Below are positions 1 to 9,386 of a stretch of 64,000 nt of DNA, piece by piece. Made by a program: the position numbers and the translations under genes. Each line of letters opens with the position of its first letter. Position 1 is the first letter of the stretch. Below the pieces are notes generated by a model. It was not told where the DNA came from, searched no databases, and saw nothing but the letters and a program-made list of their open reading frames with translations. Source of the DNA: Mesorhizobium sp. M7A.F.Ca.US.008.03.1.1 (GTDB lineage: Bacteria; Pseudomonadota; Alphaproteobacteria; Rhizobiales; Rhizobiaceae); assembly GCF_003997495.1 (NCBI RefSeq), contig NZ_RZRU01000009.1, positions 1-64,000 on the forward strand, in the 5' to 3' direction.

Positions 1-825
1 CGCCAGCACGCTGCGCGCCAGGCGGAAGAAACCCAATGTTCCCGGCCGCCCGCCATAGAGTTCCGAAAGGCGGCGAATGAGCCGCCCGGCCTCGAACACG
101 ACATAGGCGACATCGACCAGTGCGCGTGGACTGACCGCCGTCACCAGCGAAACGCGTTTGGCGGCTTCGAGAATCATCACCTTCGCCCTGGCATCGAGTG
201 GGCCGAGAATTTCAGCCTCGGCCAGGCGCACGAGATTGCCGCCATCGATGATTTCGCCGCGCAGTTCGGCCAAGGCGCGCCGGCCTGCCGCGGTCTCGGG
301 TTTGGCCGCGACAAAGGCCGACAATTCGTCGACGACAGATCGTGCAGCCTTGGGATCGTCACGCGCGATCGCGTCGAGCGCCCGCTTCTGCAGCTTTTCG
401 ACCTCGGCCAGGCGGGCGATCGCCAGGAACTCGCGGATCAGGATCGCCACAAGCGCCAGCACGGCAATGGCGGCCATGCCCGCCGCCACCCAGCCCAGCC
501 ATTCGGCGCGCGCGAAGAGATCGCGTATGAGCTGGTCGGTCCATAGGCCGACCGCCAGCGAAATCAGCACGCCGAAGGCGCCGAAGAAGATGCTGCCGAG
601 CAGCGAGCGCTTCCTGGGGGCAATGGCCGGCGGCGGCTCGGCGGCAATGATGTCGGGCTCATCGAAGACGTCGACTTCCGCCGGTATGACCATCGCGACA
701 TCGGTTTTCATCGCGCGGGGTTTGCGCTGGGTGTCGGCCTGGGTACGGCGGGCCTCCGGCGCCTCTTGCCTTGGTTCGGCGTTCGGCTCGATGCGGAACG
801 CTGCCGGCTTGCGGGGCGCGGTCAT
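1..825 (-). CDS. TIGR01620/YcjF-like (DUF697) inner-membrane protein, C-terminus outside window
   Basis: The gene reads leftward from ATG at 825 without a stop to base 1, so its C-terminal part lies outside the window. About 275 residues are visible. A polar, proline-rich stretch of about 75 residues is followed by two hydrophobic segments (beginning near SLLGSIFFGAFGVLISLAVG and WLGWVAAGMAAIAVLALVAI). A charged region follows, then the start of the conserved C-terminal domain (VTAVSPRALVDVAYVVFEAG). This is the architecture of the YcjF/TIGR01620 family, whose molecular role is not settled. The ATG overlaps the stop of the upstream ycjX-like gene (ATGA), so the two are probably translationally coupled. 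The ycjX-ycjF pairing is widespread in proteobacteria and supports the call. Confidence 0.85.
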   Translation of the reverse strand, partial: MTAPRKPAAFRIEPNAEPRQEAPEARRTQADTQRKPRAMKTDVAMVIPAEVDVFDEPDIIAAEPPPAIAPRKRSLLGSIFFGAFGVLISLAVGLWTDQLIRDLFARAEWLGWVAAGMAAIAVLALVAILIREFLAIARLAEVEKLQKRALDAIARDDPKAARSVVDELSAFVAAKPETAAGRRALAELRGEIIDGGNLVRLAEAEILGPLDARAKVMILEAAKRVSLVTAVSPRALVDVAYVVFEAGRLIRRLSELYGGRPGTLGFFRLARSVLA

Positions 826-2300
826 GCCAGATGATCTCCGATCAGGAACTGCAAGGCACGGTCGAGCCTGATATGCGGCAGCGACAGCGTAACGCCTTCG
901 GCCGTGCGTTCGAGCTTTGGCGGACGGAAACGGACGAAGCGGATTGCAGGATCCGCGGCATCCTGCCTGTGATCGGCGCCCGAAACATCGAACACCGCAT
1001 CAATTTTCTCCGGTAAATCACCGGGAAATATGGCTGTTTCAGTCTTTCCATCAAAGGTTTCGCCATTGATCTTCTCACCGGCTATCGGCGTGCCGATGAT
1101 AACGGGAAGCGTCTCCCGGCCTTGCTTGACGGTGCCTTCGCGCGTCGCGCGCACCGCCGCCATGGCGACCACATCGACATCGGCGCCGGTGAAATTCGCC
1201 CGTGCCACGGCGCGGTCGGCAAGCCGCCGCACGATCGCCTGCAGCCGGTCATGGCTTTCGTGATGCAGATGGTCGGCCTTGGTCGCGGCAACCAGAATGC
1301 GGTCGATGCGCCGCGAGAACAGGTCGGTGAGGAAGCTGCCCCGGCCAGGTCGGAAACAGCTGAGGATCTCGGTCACCGCGCGTTCCAGGTCTGCCATGGC
1401 GCCGGGGCCGGCGTTCAGCGCCTGCATGGCGTCGATCAGCACGATCTGGCGATCGAGGCGGGTGATGTGTTCGCGGAAGAAGGGTTTGACGACATGCGTC
1501 TTGTAGGCCTCATAGCGCCTGTCCATCATGGCGTGCAGCGACCCCGCGCGCGGACGCCTGTCGCCAATCCCGGCCAGTGGCGCGAAGGTCAGGGCCGGTG
1601 AGCCTTCGAGATCGCCCGGCATCAGGAAGCGGCCGGGCGGCAAGGTCGAAAGCGCCCGCTCGTCGAGCTTGCAGGCCTTCAGATAGGCGGCGAAGCTTTC
1701 GGCCAGGCGGCGCGCCGTCATCTCGTCGGCGTCGGCGTTCGGGTCGATCCCGGCCGACAGCGCCCGCCAGGCTTGCGACAGGTCCTCACGCACCGGCAGA
1801 ACGGCCATTTCGAAGGCTTCGTGGGAAAAATCGGCGAAAGACTTGCCGAGCAGCGGCAGATCGAGCAGCCATTCGCCGGGATAATCGACGATATCGACCG
1901 ACAGTCTGCCCGAGGAAAACATGCGGCTCCAGCCGGAAGCCGATTCATATTCGATGGTCAGCCGCAGTTCCGATATGGCGCGCGTCGAATCGGGCCAGGC
2001 GCGGTCGTTGACCAGGGCGGCGATGTGGTCCTCGTACTGGAAACGCGGCACCGCGTCGTCGGGCTGCTGCTCGAGGAAGGCGCGGGCGATGCGCCCCGAT
2101 TTCTGCGCTTCGAACAGCGGAAGGCGCCCGCCATGGATCAAATTGTGGACAAGGGCCGATATGAACACCGTTTTGCCGGCGCGGGACAATCCGGTCACGC
2201 CGAGGCGCAGCGATGGAGAAAAAAGCCCGGTGGCGCGGCCAGATAGCGTGTCGAGGGCAATCCTCGCCTCGTCGGTGAAGGTGGTCAGCGATGATGCCAA
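822..2300 (-). CDS. YcjX-like P-loop NTPase (DUF463)
   Basis: A 492-residue protein with a P-loop at about residues 34-44 (GVTGLSRAGKT), followed by VFISALVHNLIHGG, which is typical of the YcjX/DUF463 family. Further signs are a DIVDYPGEWLLDLPLL segment resembling a switch/Walker B region, and ILVAATKADHLHH, a TKAD specificity motif of GTPase-like proteins. Family members are predicted to bind nucleotide and are stress-associated in enterobacteria, but no reaction is assigned. The length is normal for the family. It lies upstream of, and overlaps by four bases, the YcjF-like membrane protein gene, so the two form one operon. Confidence 0.9.
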   Translation of the reverse strand: MASSLTTFTDEARIALDTLSGRATGLFSPSLRLGVTGLSRAGKTVFISALVHNLIHGGRLPLFEAQKSGRIARAFLEQQPDDAVPRFQYEDHIAALVNDRAWPDSTRAISELRLTIEYESASGWSRMFSSGRLSVDIVDYPGEWLLDLPLLGKSFADFSHEAFEMAVLPVREDLSQAWRALSAGIDPNADADEMTARRLAESFAAYLKACKLDERALSTLPPGRFLMPGDLEGSPALTFAPLAGIGDRRPRAGSLHAMMDRRYEAYKTHVVKPFFREHITRLDRQIVLIDAMQALNAGPGAMADLERAVTEILSCFRPGRGSFLTDLFSRRIDRILVAATKADHLHHESHDRLQAIVRRLADRAVARANFTGADVDVVAMAAVRATREGTVKQGRETLPVIIGTPIAGEKINGETFDGKTETAIFPGDLPEKIDAVFDVSGADHRQDAADPAIRFVRFRPPKLERTAEGVTLSLPHIRLDRALQFLIGDHLA

Positions 2301-2363
2301 AATATGCTCTCTCGAACTTCGGTCCGTCCGATATAGGCTCTGTATCAGGGCTTTGAAATGGCT

Positions 2364-2867
2364 TCAGAGATCGGCCGGCGTCAGGAACGCTTCGAGATAG
2401 CCGGTGCCTTGGGCGGCGCTGGCAAGATCGCCGTCGAAGCGCACGACCGCCAGGCCCGCGGTCGGGAACCCATGGTTCAGCGTGGCCCGCGCAGTCTCGT
2501 CGCCGTCGCCCGAAACTGCCATGGTGAGGTCTTCCATCATCGGGTTGTGGCCAATGACCAGCAATGAGCCCGATCCGCCATTGTCGCGGATGAGGTGGAG
2601 GTAACCGGCCGCGTCGGCGCTGTAGAGCGTGTCGAAGAACAGGACCCGACCGGTGTCGGTCTGGCCGGCCAGGCCCTCCAGCGTCTCCTTGGCGCGTTTG
2701 GCATTGGAGCAGAGCGTCCGGTCCGGAACGTAGAGGCAGGAACGCATGGCGGCCCCCATCATTTCGGCATCGGCGCGGCCGGACGCATCGAGCGGACGGT
2801 CGAAATCGCGCATGCCGGGCAATGCCCAGCCAGCCTTGGCATGTCGCAACAGATAAAGCCTGCTCAC
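2364..2867 (-). CDS. SixA-like histidine phosphatase family protein
   Basis: A 167-residue protein opening with LYLLRHAKAGW, the RHG/RHA catalytic signature of the histidine phosphatase superfamily with the nucleophilic histidine in RHA. A second conserved block, LLVIGHNPMMEDL, carries the other active-site histidine. The short length and the RHAKA motif match the SixA branch, whose characterised E. coli member dephosphorylates phosphohistidine on phosphotransfer domains. The substrate here is unknown. CckA phosphorelay components and PTS-type proteins are possible targets, but that is inference. The gene is transcribed away from dksA. Confidence 0.85.
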   Translation of the reverse strand: MSRLYLLRHAKAGWALPGMRDFDRPLDASGRADAEMMGAAMRSCLYVPDRTLCSNAKRAKETLEGLAGQTDTGRVLFFDTLYSADAAGYLHLIRDNGGSGSLLVIGHNPMMEDLTMAVSGDGDETARATLNHGFPTAGLAVVRFDGDLASAAQGTGYLEAFLTPADL

Positions 2868-3195
2868 CCAACCTCCTGACGCCGAAGCCTTCGATTAGCC
2901 ACGAGAACGGCGTTGCGCACAATGGCCCGCGCTCTTCAAACACGGCGAATCACCCAATGCTGGCTGCCGCAAAAGGCTCTTGCGTATCAGCCCCGCGGTC
3001 ACGGCGATCTCGGAAAGCATGTGCCACCGGATCCAAAGTGTCTCGGCGGAGTTTGTACCAAAGCGACCGTACGTGGCTGTAAAGACGCGTGCAGGGTACT
3101 TTAACAATTGCGTGAAACAGCGGCCGATTGCGCTTGTGCAGGCGTCGGACGACGAATATATAGGCGCCAAAATTGGGGCAGTTTGGGTGAGTCGA
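2868..3195. other. Intergenic region between sixA-like gene and dksA
   Basis: About 330 bases between divergently transcribed genes. No reading frame on either strand looks like a protein, and the frames present are open only because of base composition. The right-hand part carries a promoter-like pair in front of dksA, listed separately. I see nothing else here. Confidence 0.6.
3134..3162 (+). promoter_or_regulatory. Probable sigma-70 promoter of dksA
   Basis: TTGTGC at 3134-3139 and TATATA at 3157-3162 are separated by exactly 17 bases. This gives an expected transcription start near 3169 and a leader of about 27 bases to the dksA ATG at 3196. The assignment is by motif and spacing only. 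Confidence 0.5.
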
Positions 3196-3612
3196 ATGAA
3201 CGACATCGTTACCGCCGATTACGTACCCTCCGAAGACGAGCCGTTCATGAACGAGCGGCAGAAATCCTACTTCCGCTCAAAGCTCGTCACCTGGAAGAAT
3301 GACATATTGCGCGAAGCGCGCGAAACACTGGAAATCCTGCAGCAAGAGAACGCCAACCACCCCGATCTGGCCGATCGCGCCTCTTCGGAAACCGACCGCG
3401 CCATCGAACTCCGGGCCCGCGACCGTCAGCGCAAGCTCATTGCAAAGATCGATTCCGCCCTGCAGCGCATCGACGAAGGCACCTACGGCTATTGCGAAGA
3501 GACCGGCGAGCCGATAGCGCTGAAGCGGCTCGATGCGCGTCCGATCGCGACATTGTCGATCGAAGCGCAGGAGCGGCACGAGCGCCGCGAAAAAGTCTAT
3601 CGCGACGACTGA
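3196..3612 (+). CDS. dksA: RNA polymerase-binding transcription factor DksA
   Basis: A 138-residue protein that binds the RNA polymerase secondary channel and works with ppGpp in the stringent response. The start at 3196 is chosen because it gives the normal family length and follows a GGTGAG sequence. Upstream in-frame codons do not resemble DksA. The N-terminal coiled coil is evident (YFRSKLVTWKNDILREARE), with DLADRASSETDRAIELRARDR at the coiled-coil tip region. The C-terminal finger reads YGYCEETGEPIALKRLDARP followed by ATLSIEAQERHE. Only one of the four zinc cysteines of E. coli DksA remains, as in zinc-independent DksA variants. A rho-independent terminator follows. Confidence 0.95.
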   Translation: MNDIVTADYVPSEDEPFMNERQKSYFRSKLVTWKNDILREARETLEILQQENANHPDLADRASSETDRAIELRARDRQRKLIAKIDSALQRIDEGTYGYCEETGEPIALKRLDARPIATLSIEAQERHERREKVYRDD

Positions 3613-3663
3613 AGGTCAAGGCCGGCGGCTCACGGCCGGCTGTCTCAAACGAACTCGATTCTG

Positions 3664-3690
3664 AAATGGCCGGTTTTCCGGCCATTTTTA
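3664..3690 (+). terminator. Rho-independent terminator of dksA
   Basis: Arms AAATGGCCGG (3664-3673) and CCGGCCATTT (3678-3687) pair perfectly over 10 bp around a TTTT loop. The right arm runs straight into a T-rich tail (TTTTTATT counting the end of the arm). It lies 52 bases after the dksA stop. Confidence 0.85.
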
Positions 3691-3824
3691 TTGGTGCGGC
3701 ATCCACCGCTCAGGGCGCGCGAAGGCAGCGAACCCTTGATATTTGGCGCTTCGGACGAGCTGGTTCGGCAGCGGACCAGTGGACCGGCGACGATGTTTCG
3801 CGGGGATAGCGACCCAGGGGCCGC

Positions 3825-4571
3825 TCATCTCTTCTGACTGGAGAGTTCGCCGAGAAGCTTGGTCATCTCGTCGTCGAGCGACTGCGGCGCCGCCGGCTTG
3901 CCCACCGGGCCGCCCGAACGGGGCTGGTCCAGCGATACTTCGAGTTCTCTCATCAGCGTGTCGTCGATGCTGTCCTGCACCGGCTGCGGTGGTGGCGGCG
4001 CGTGCCGGGCGGTGTTGGCATTGGCAGAGCCGTAGGCGGGCAACGGCGTGACATTGGCCGGCTGGTAGCTTTGCGTTGCCGGCTTCGGTGCAGGTGCCGG
4101 CGGCGCTGTTGGACGCGGGCGGGCGGGCGGCGCGGTGTTCACCGGCTGTGGAGCGGGTGCCTGTCTTGGCGGGGGTGGCGCGGGTTGCGGCGGACGCGGC
4201 CTTGCTGCTGCCGGGGTCGCGGCGGCCGGGACCGGCTGCAAGCCGCCGTCTCCGGTCAATGCCGGCCGGCGCGGCGCCGAAAGCCGGATATCGCGCTCGA
4301 CGACGACGTCGGTCGGGCCGCCGATCAGAAGCAGATGCTCGATGTCGTCGCGGCGTATCAACACCAGCCGGCGATGGCTATCGACGGCGGTGGCATCCAT
4401 GACGGCCAGTCGCGTCTTGCGGTTGCGGCCGCCGGCGACGAAGGTTCCGAATGTCAGGTTGCGCACCAGCTTGATGATGACGAGAACGATGACCAGCAAA
4501 ACAAGCGCTGCAAACGTCCACAACAATGCTGCGGCATAACCGGGACCTGCCACGCTATCGAGCCATTGCAT
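3825..4571 (-). CDS. FliO-like single-span membrane protein with long proline/alanine-rich tail
   Basis: A 248-residue protein. One N-terminal membrane segment (about residues 14-36, AALLWTFAALVLLVIVLVII) is followed by a small beta-rich domain. That domain includes RKTRLAVMDATAVDSHRRLV and DIEHLLLIGGPTDVVVE, which resemble the FliO/MopB flagellar export family. The remainder is a low-complexity Pro/Ala/Gln linker ending in a short charged helix (DDEMTKLLGELSSQ). No flagellar genes are nearby. FliO family membership is therefore based on the LLLIGGPxDVVVE block, and a different regulatory membrane role is possible. Confidence 0.6.
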   Translation of the reverse strand: MQWLDSVAGPGYAAALLWTFAALVLLVIVLVIIKLVRNLTFGTFVAGGRNRKTRLAVMDATAVDSHRRLVLIRRDDIEHLLLIGGPTDVVVERDIRLSAPRRPALTGDGGLQPVPAAATPAAARPRPPQPAPPPPRQAPAPQPVNTAPPARPRPTAPPAPAPKPATQSYQPANVTPLPAYGSANANTARHAPPPPQPVQDSIDDTLMRELEVSLDQPRSGGPVGKPAAPQSLDDEMTKLLGELSSQKR

Positions 4572-4796
4572 TGGTTTCCCCTGATCGCCCCTTGGAAGTG
4601 ACGAGACACTAGACCGTTGCAGCGGGCCACCGCAAGTTGCGTTTCACGCCGGTGAACAGCTTGAAAAACTCAGAAGGCCGAAAGACATCATTTTTATCCG
4701 ACATTTGCCGCCCGGGCCTTTTCCGGACTAGGAGAATGTGATTCAACCCGGTACGGGGCGGGTGTCGGAACACCGGAATTCACGAGCAGGGGGCAC

Positions 4797-7370
4797 ATGG
4801 CCAAGGAAGCGCGCGGCGATTTCTATCCGGTACCGATCGTCGACCAGAATACGCGACCGGGCGCGGTCACCCGGCTTATCATTTTCATCGTCGTTCTGAC
4901 GGGGGCGGCGATCGTCTTCGGGCTTTTCCGCGAGCGCCTCGGCGATCCTTTCCTGCTCGGCATGCTCGGCGTGCTGGCGATGATCGGCGTCGGCTTCCTG
5001 TTTGCGACGGCGATCGGCTTCGTGCAGGTCACGCCACGCTCGACAGGCGACGAACTGTCGAAATCCTTCGTCGATTCGATGTCGCAGGGGCTTCTCGTCA
5101 CCGACACCAAGGGCCGCGTCGTCTACGCCAACCGCGCCTATGCGGATATGACCGGAGCATCGTCCGCTGCCGACCTGAAGACCGTCGAGGGATTGCTCTC
5201 GGATGTCCCCGAAGCCTCGGTGACGATCTATCGCCTGGCGTCCGGCTTGCGCGACGGCCAGCCAGGCGACGGCGAGTTTAGGCTCGCGCAGTCCATTCGG
5301 CCCGGTGCCGAGCCGGGTGCCCGCTGGTACAGGGCGCGCGCCCGCACGTTCAACGTGCCAGGCCAGCGGCTGCCGATGCTGGCCTGGCAGCTTGCCGATA
5401 TCTCGCAGGAGCGGGCCGAGCAGGAGCGTTTCTTCCTCGATCTGCAGAAGGCGATCGATCATCTCGACCACGCGCCGGCCGGCTTCTTTTCAGCCGACCA
5501 GGAAGGCCGCGTCACCTACATCAACGCCACGCTCGCCGAATGGCTGGGCATCGACCTCACCAGCTTCACGCCCGGCGCCGTGTCTCTGTCGGAGATCGTG
5601 GCCGGCGACGGCATGGCGCTGGTCCGCTCGGTCAAGGCCGACCCCGGCACCACACGCAACGCGGTGATCGATCTCGACCTGACGACCATGACGGGCGAAG
5701 CGCTGCCGGTGCGCTTCATGCACCGCGTTTCGGCTAGCCGCGAAGGATTGAACGGGCCGACACGCACGATCGTGCTCAACCGCACGCAAGGCGAGGATGC
5801 CTCTGCCGATTTGCGGGCTTCGGAAGTGCGCTTCACCCGCTTCTTCAACTCGACACCGATGGCGATCGCCGGCGTCGACCATGATGGGCGCATCCTGCGC
5901 ACCAATGCTCCGTTCCTGTCGCTGTTCTCGTCTGTCGTCGATCGCGACGCCGTCGACCGCCGCGTGCGGCTCGACACGGTGATCCACGAACGCGACCGGC
6001 CGGCCTTCGCGGCGGCCTTCGAGAAAGCGCAGCAGCGGCAGGCCGATATCGAGCCGATCGACACGCTTTTGCCCGGCAACGACGACCGGCACATCCGCTT
6101 CTACGTCAACGCCGTCGCTGACGGCACCGGCGGCGAGGGCGCCGAAGAGTCGGCCATCGTCTACGCCGTCGAGACAACGGAGCAGAAAGCGCTCGAAGGG
6201 CAGATGGCGCAAAGCCAGAAGATGCAGGCGGTCGGCCAGCTTGCCGGCGGCATAGCGCATGATTTCAACAATGTGCTGACCGCCATCATCATGGCGTCCG
6301 ATCTTTTGTTGACCAACCACCGCCCGTCGGACCCCTCCTTCCCCGACATCATGAACATCAAGCAGAACGCCAACCGGGCGGCTTCGCTGGTGCGGCAGCT
6401 TCTGGCCTTCTCGCGCAAGCAGACATTGCGGCCGGAAGTGCTCAACCTGACCGACGTGCTCGCCGATCTCAGGATGCTGCTCGCCCGGCTGGTCGGCAAC
6501 GACATCAAGCTGAAGGTCGACCATGGCCGCGATCTGTGGCCGGTCAAGGTCGATATCGGACAATTCGAACAGGTGGTGGTCAACCTTGCGGTCAATGCGC
6601 GCGATGCTATGCCGGCGGGCGGCGATCTCACCGTGCGCACCCGCAATGTCACCGCCGAGGAGTGCAAGGCCTTTTCCTATCGTGAACTCACCCCGGCCGA
6701 CTATGTCGTGGTCGAAGTCGAAGACACCGGCAGCGGCATCGCGCCCGACGTGCTGAAGAAGATTTTCGAGCCCTTCTTCACCACCAAGGAAGTCGGCAAG
6801 GGCACCGGCCTTGGCCTGTCGATGGTCTACGGTATCATCAAGCAGACCGGCGGCTTCATCTTCTGCGATTCCGAAGTCGGCAAAGGCTCGACTTTCCGCA
6901 TTTTCCTGCCGCGTCACATCCCCGAAGCGAAAAAAGCAGGCGAGCCCGGCGATGCGCCGGCGGCGCCGGCAAAGATCGCCGATCCGGCCAAGGATCTGTC
7001 GGGCTCGGCCACGGTGCTGCTCGTCGAGGACGAGGATGCCGTGCGCATGGGCGGCATGCGGGCGCTGACCTCGCGTGGCTACACCGTGCACGAGGCATCG
7101 TCGGGCGTCGAGGCGCTGGAAGTGTTCGAGGCGCTGGGCGGCAAGGTCGATATCGTCGTTTCCGACGTGGTGATGCCGGAAATGGACGGACCGACACTGC
7201 TTGGCGAATTGCGCAAGCGCCAGCCGGACATCAAGTTCGTCTTCGTGTCCGGCTACGCCGAGGACGCATTCGCCAGAAACCTGCCGGCAGATGCGCATTT
7301 CGGCTTTCTGCCCAAGCCGTTTTCGCTCAAGCAACTGGCGACGATCGTCAAGGACGTTCTGGAGTCCTAA
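4797..7370 (+). CDS. cckA: Cell-cycle hybrid histidine kinase CckA
   Basis: An 857-residue hybrid sensor kinase of the alphaproteobacterial CckA-ChpT-CtrA phosphorelay, acting at the inner membrane. Two N-terminal membrane segments (about residues 23-41 and 51-73) precede PAS-like sensory domains. The kinase core follows, with the phospho-acceptor histidine in [16 protein letters not shown] at His488. ATP-binding boxes are [17 protein letters not shown] (N box), [13 protein letters not shown] (G1) and [20 protein letters not shown] (G2). A C-terminal receiver domain carries [10 protein letters not shown] and the phospho-acceptor in [12 protein letters not shown] at Asp790. Domain order and length match CckA. 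Depending on c-di-GMP and its partners, CckA acts as kinase or phosphatase in Caulobacter; this is family knowledge. Confidence 0.97.
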   Translation: MAKEARGDFYPVPIVDQNTRPGAVTRLIIFIVVLTGAAIVFGLFRERLGDPFLLGMLGVLAMIGVGFLFATAIGFVQVTPRSTGDELSKSFVDSMSQGLLVTDTKGRVVYANRAYADMTGASSAADLKTVEGLLSDVPEASVTIYRLASGLRDGQPGDGEFRLAQSIRPGAEPGARWYRARARTFNVPGQRLPMLAWQLADISQERAEQERFFLDLQKAIDHLDHAPAGFFSADQEGRVTYINATLAEWLGIDLTSFTPGAVSLSEIVAGDGMALVRSVKADPGTTRNAVIDLDLTTMTGEALPVRFMHRVSASREGLNGPTRTIVLNRTQGEDASADLRASEVRFTRFFNSTPMAIAGVDHDGRILRTNAPFLSLFSSVVDRDAVDRRVRLDTVIHERDRPAFAAAFEKAQQRQADIEPIDTLLPGNDDRHIRFYVNAVADGTGGEGAEESAIVYAVETTEQKALEGQMAQSQKMQAVGQLAGGIAHDFNNVLTAIIMASDLLLTNHRPSDPSFPDIMNIKQNANRAASLVRQLLAFSRKQTLRPEVLNLTDVLADLRMLLARLVGNDIKLKVDHGRDLWPVKVDIGQFEQVVVNLAVNARDAMPAGGDLTVRTRNVTAEECKAFSYRELTPADYVVVEVEDTGSGIAPDVLKKIFEPFFTTKEVGKGTGLGLSMVYGIIKQTGGFIFCDSEVGKGSTFRIFLPRHIPEAKKAGEPGDAPAAPAKIADPAKDLSGSATVLLVEDEDAVRMGGMRALTSRGYTVHEASSGVEALEVFEALGGKVDIVVSDVVMPEMDGPTLLGELRKRQPDIKFVFVSGYAEDAFARNLPADAHFGFLPKPFSLKQLATIVKDVLES

Positions 7371-7456
7371 AGCCTTCCCCATGTTCCTCCTTGCGCAACG
7401 CCGTGACAACGCCATGATTGCGGGTGAAACGGCAGGAAGGCTTGGGGGAGCAAGTG

Positions 7457-8164
7457 GTGACGCCGCACAACGAAGCGGACAAGGACGACTACGCCGACAC
7501 GGTTTTGTTGCCGGGCGACCCGCAGCGCGCCGAATGGATGGCGCAAACGTTCCTGGAAGCGCCGCGCTGCATCAATCGCCGCCGCGGCGCGCTTGGCTTC
7601 ACCGGGCTGTTTCGTGGCAAGTCCATCAGCATTCAAGCGACGGGCATCGGCGTTTCATCGTTTCTGATCTATGCGCATGAATTGCTGGACCATTATGGCG
7701 CCCGGACGTTGATCCGCACCGGCACCTGCGGCAGCCTGACCGCAAAGGCAAAACTGCGCAGCCTTGTCATCTCGCAATCGGCACAGGCGGAAAGCGCCCA
7801 GAGCGGCCAGGTTTTCGGCCTTTATGAACCGGCTGGCCCAGACCCGGCGCTCCTCGCATCGTCGCTGGCCAAAGCGGTAGAGTTTGGCATCGATCATCAT
7901 GCCGGCCTGACGGTGTGCAGCGACATCTTCTATCACCCGGAAGGGCGCGCCCGTTTTGCCGATGCGCGGGCGGAAGGAGCCCTGGCCGTGGACATGGAAA
8001 CCAGCGCGCTCTATCGCATATCAGAGCATTTCGGGGCGCGTGCGCTGTCGATGTGTGTCGTGGTCGACAACATCGAGACCGGCGAACAGACCGGCTATTC
8101 CGAGCGCCAGGAGTTGTTCGCAGACATGAGCCGGCTGGCGCTCGCTGTCGCAGCAGAGAGCTAG
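7457..8164 (+). CDS. deoD: DeoD-type purine-nucleoside phosphorylase
   Basis: A cytoplasmic enzyme of purine salvage that cleaves purine (deoxy)nucleosides with phosphate. I take the GTG at 7457 because GGGGGAG at 7444-7450 lies six bases upstream. This gives 235 residues, close to the 239 of E. coli DeoD; a GTG at 7454 is also possible. Phosphate-binding TVLLPGDPQRAEWMA, LGFTGLFRGK and RTGTCGSL are present, as is ALAVDMETSALY. The catalytic-region CVVVDNIETGEQTGYSERQ keeps the aspartate and the SERQ arginine of the E. coli enzyme. It stands alone, with no other salvage genes nearby. Confidence 0.9.
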   Translation: MTPHNEADKDDYADTVLLPGDPQRAEWMAQTFLEAPRCINRRRGALGFTGLFRGKSISIQATGIGVSSFLIYAHELLDHYGARTLIRTGTCGSLTAKAKLRSLVISQSAQAESAQSGQVFGLYEPAGPDPALLASSLAKAVEFGIDHHAGLTVCSDIFYHPEGRARFADARAEGALAVDMETSALYRISEHFGARALSMCVVVDNIETGEQTGYSERQELFADMSRLALAVAAES

Positions 8165-8424
8165 GGTGCGGGTCTACCGGGTCAGTCCCTTACGTACGGC
8201 AGTGACATCGTCTGAGGAGACCGCCGGGGCGGCGTTGCTCCAACTGGCGCACATAGACCAGGACTTCGGCGACCTCCTGGTCTTTCGGCGCCAGGCCAGG
8301 GAGGGCATGGCGGGCGGCGTCGGTAAGCGCACAGCAGCACCAGATCGGCCGGCTGGAAGTATTCCTCAACTGGCAAGCAGGCTGATGAGTTTACGACCTG
8401 GACGACGTCTTGTAGACTGAACAC

Positions 8425-8862
8425 ATGGCGCTCAAACGGATGGACAACATAGGAATCGTCGTCGATGACCTCGAAGGGACGATTGGTTTCTTTGGCGAGC
8501 TCGGCCTTGAGCTCGAAGGGCGGGCTACGATCGAAGGAGAATGGGCCGGACGTGTCACTGGACTGGGCGATCAGCGCGTCGAGATTGCCATGATGCGGAC
8601 GCCGGACGGCCACAGCCGGCTAGAACTATCCCGTTTCCTCACGCCGCCTGTCGTCGCGGATCACCGCAACGCCCCGGTAAACGCCCTAGGCTACCTCCGC
8701 GTCATGTTCACCGTGGACGACATTGACGGGACGCTCGAAAGGCTCCGCAATCGCGGTGCGCGGCTCGAAGGCGAAGTCGTCCAGTATAAAGACGTGTATC
8801 GGCTCTGCTACATTCGAGGGCCTGGAGGGCTTCTGATAGGGCTCGCGCAAGAACTCAGCTGA
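8425..8862 (+). CDS. VOC (glyoxalase/bleomycin-resistance) superfamily protein
   Basis: A 145-residue single VOC domain: MDNIGIVVDDLEGTIGFFGELGLELEG begins the first beta-alpha-beta-beta-beta module, and LGYLRVMFTVDDIDGTLERL the second. It ends near YIRGPGGLLIGLAQEL, the usual position of the last metal-ligand strand. The reaction cannot be inferred. No clear ribosome-binding site precedes the ATG, and a second ATG five codons further on is an alternative start. Confidence 0.8.
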   Translation: MALKRMDNIGIVVDDLEGTIGFFGELGLELEGRATIEGEWAGRVTGLGDQRVEIAMMRTPDGHSRLELSRFLTPPVVADHRNAPVNALGYLRVMFTVDDIDGTLERLRNRGARLEGEVVQYKDVYRLCYIRGPGGLLIGLAQELS

Positions 8863-8872
8863 GCGCAATGCG

Positions 8873-9178
8873 CTAAGCAGCCTCCCGCTTCGGCACCATC
8901 TGCTCATCCATCCCCGGCCGATGGCCGCGCAGATAGAGCGCGCAGGTGGTGCGTAGCATCGACGCGAAGTTCGGGATGGCGCCGTTGATCTCTATGGCTT
9001 CGTCATAGAGCTTGGAGATGAATTTCGGCGTCGTCAGGTTCTGGTTTTCGGCGATTTCGTCGAGCAACGCCCAGAATGTCGCTTCGAGCTGGATGCTGGT
9101 CGAATGACCGTCGATGCGAATCGAGCGGTTGATCTGGCGATAGCCTTCGGGGTCCTGGCCCGCAAACACCCTGCACAT
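8873..9178 (-). CDS. Ribbon-helix-helix domain protein
   Basis: A 101-residue protein; the ATG at 9178 is chosen because GGGAGG lies eight bases upstream. It begins MCRVFAGQDPEGYRQINRSI and contains RSIRIDGHSTSIQLEATFW followed by LLDEIAENQNLTTPKFISKL. This is a strand-helix-helix arrangement matching the RHH_4 family common in alphaproteobacteria. A DNA-binding role is plausible but not demonstrated for this branch. The C-terminus has LRTTCALYLRG, also conserved in the family. The ends of this gene and the preceding VOC gene converge with only ten bases between them. Confidence 0.8.
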   Translation of the reverse strand: MCRVFAGQDPEGYRQINRSIRIDGHSTSIQLEATFWALLDEIAENQNLTTPKFISKLYDEAIEINGAIPNFASMLRTTCALYLRGHRPGMDEQMVPKREAA

Positions 9179-9386
9179 CCGACAAACCTCCCATGATTGT
9201 TGGTCTTGGGTGGACGGGCGTGCAGTTTGATACTGCTTGACCTGTCCCCGCATGCATTCTCGGTCAAAATTGCCGGTCCGGCAATCGGACTTTCGTCCCG
9301 TTCGCGGCTGCGGGCGTGGTAACCGGCTGCCACCACCTTTTGTCGGTGCCGCGCATAATCGCCTCCACACCAGCGCGGAGACTGAT

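Noticed and set aside
5490..7415. Open frame of 641 codons antisense to cckA
   Set aside because: Antisense shadow of an unmistakable histidine kinase gene; no recognisable motifs.
8165..8420. Minus-strand frames with FQPADLVLL and, one frame over, ALTDAARHALPGLAPKDQEV, suggesting a decayed gene
   Set aside because: The two pieces could be joined by a frameshift, but neither matches a family I can name with confidence, and start and stop are unclear. It could be a gene remnant; a translated search of this stretch would decide.
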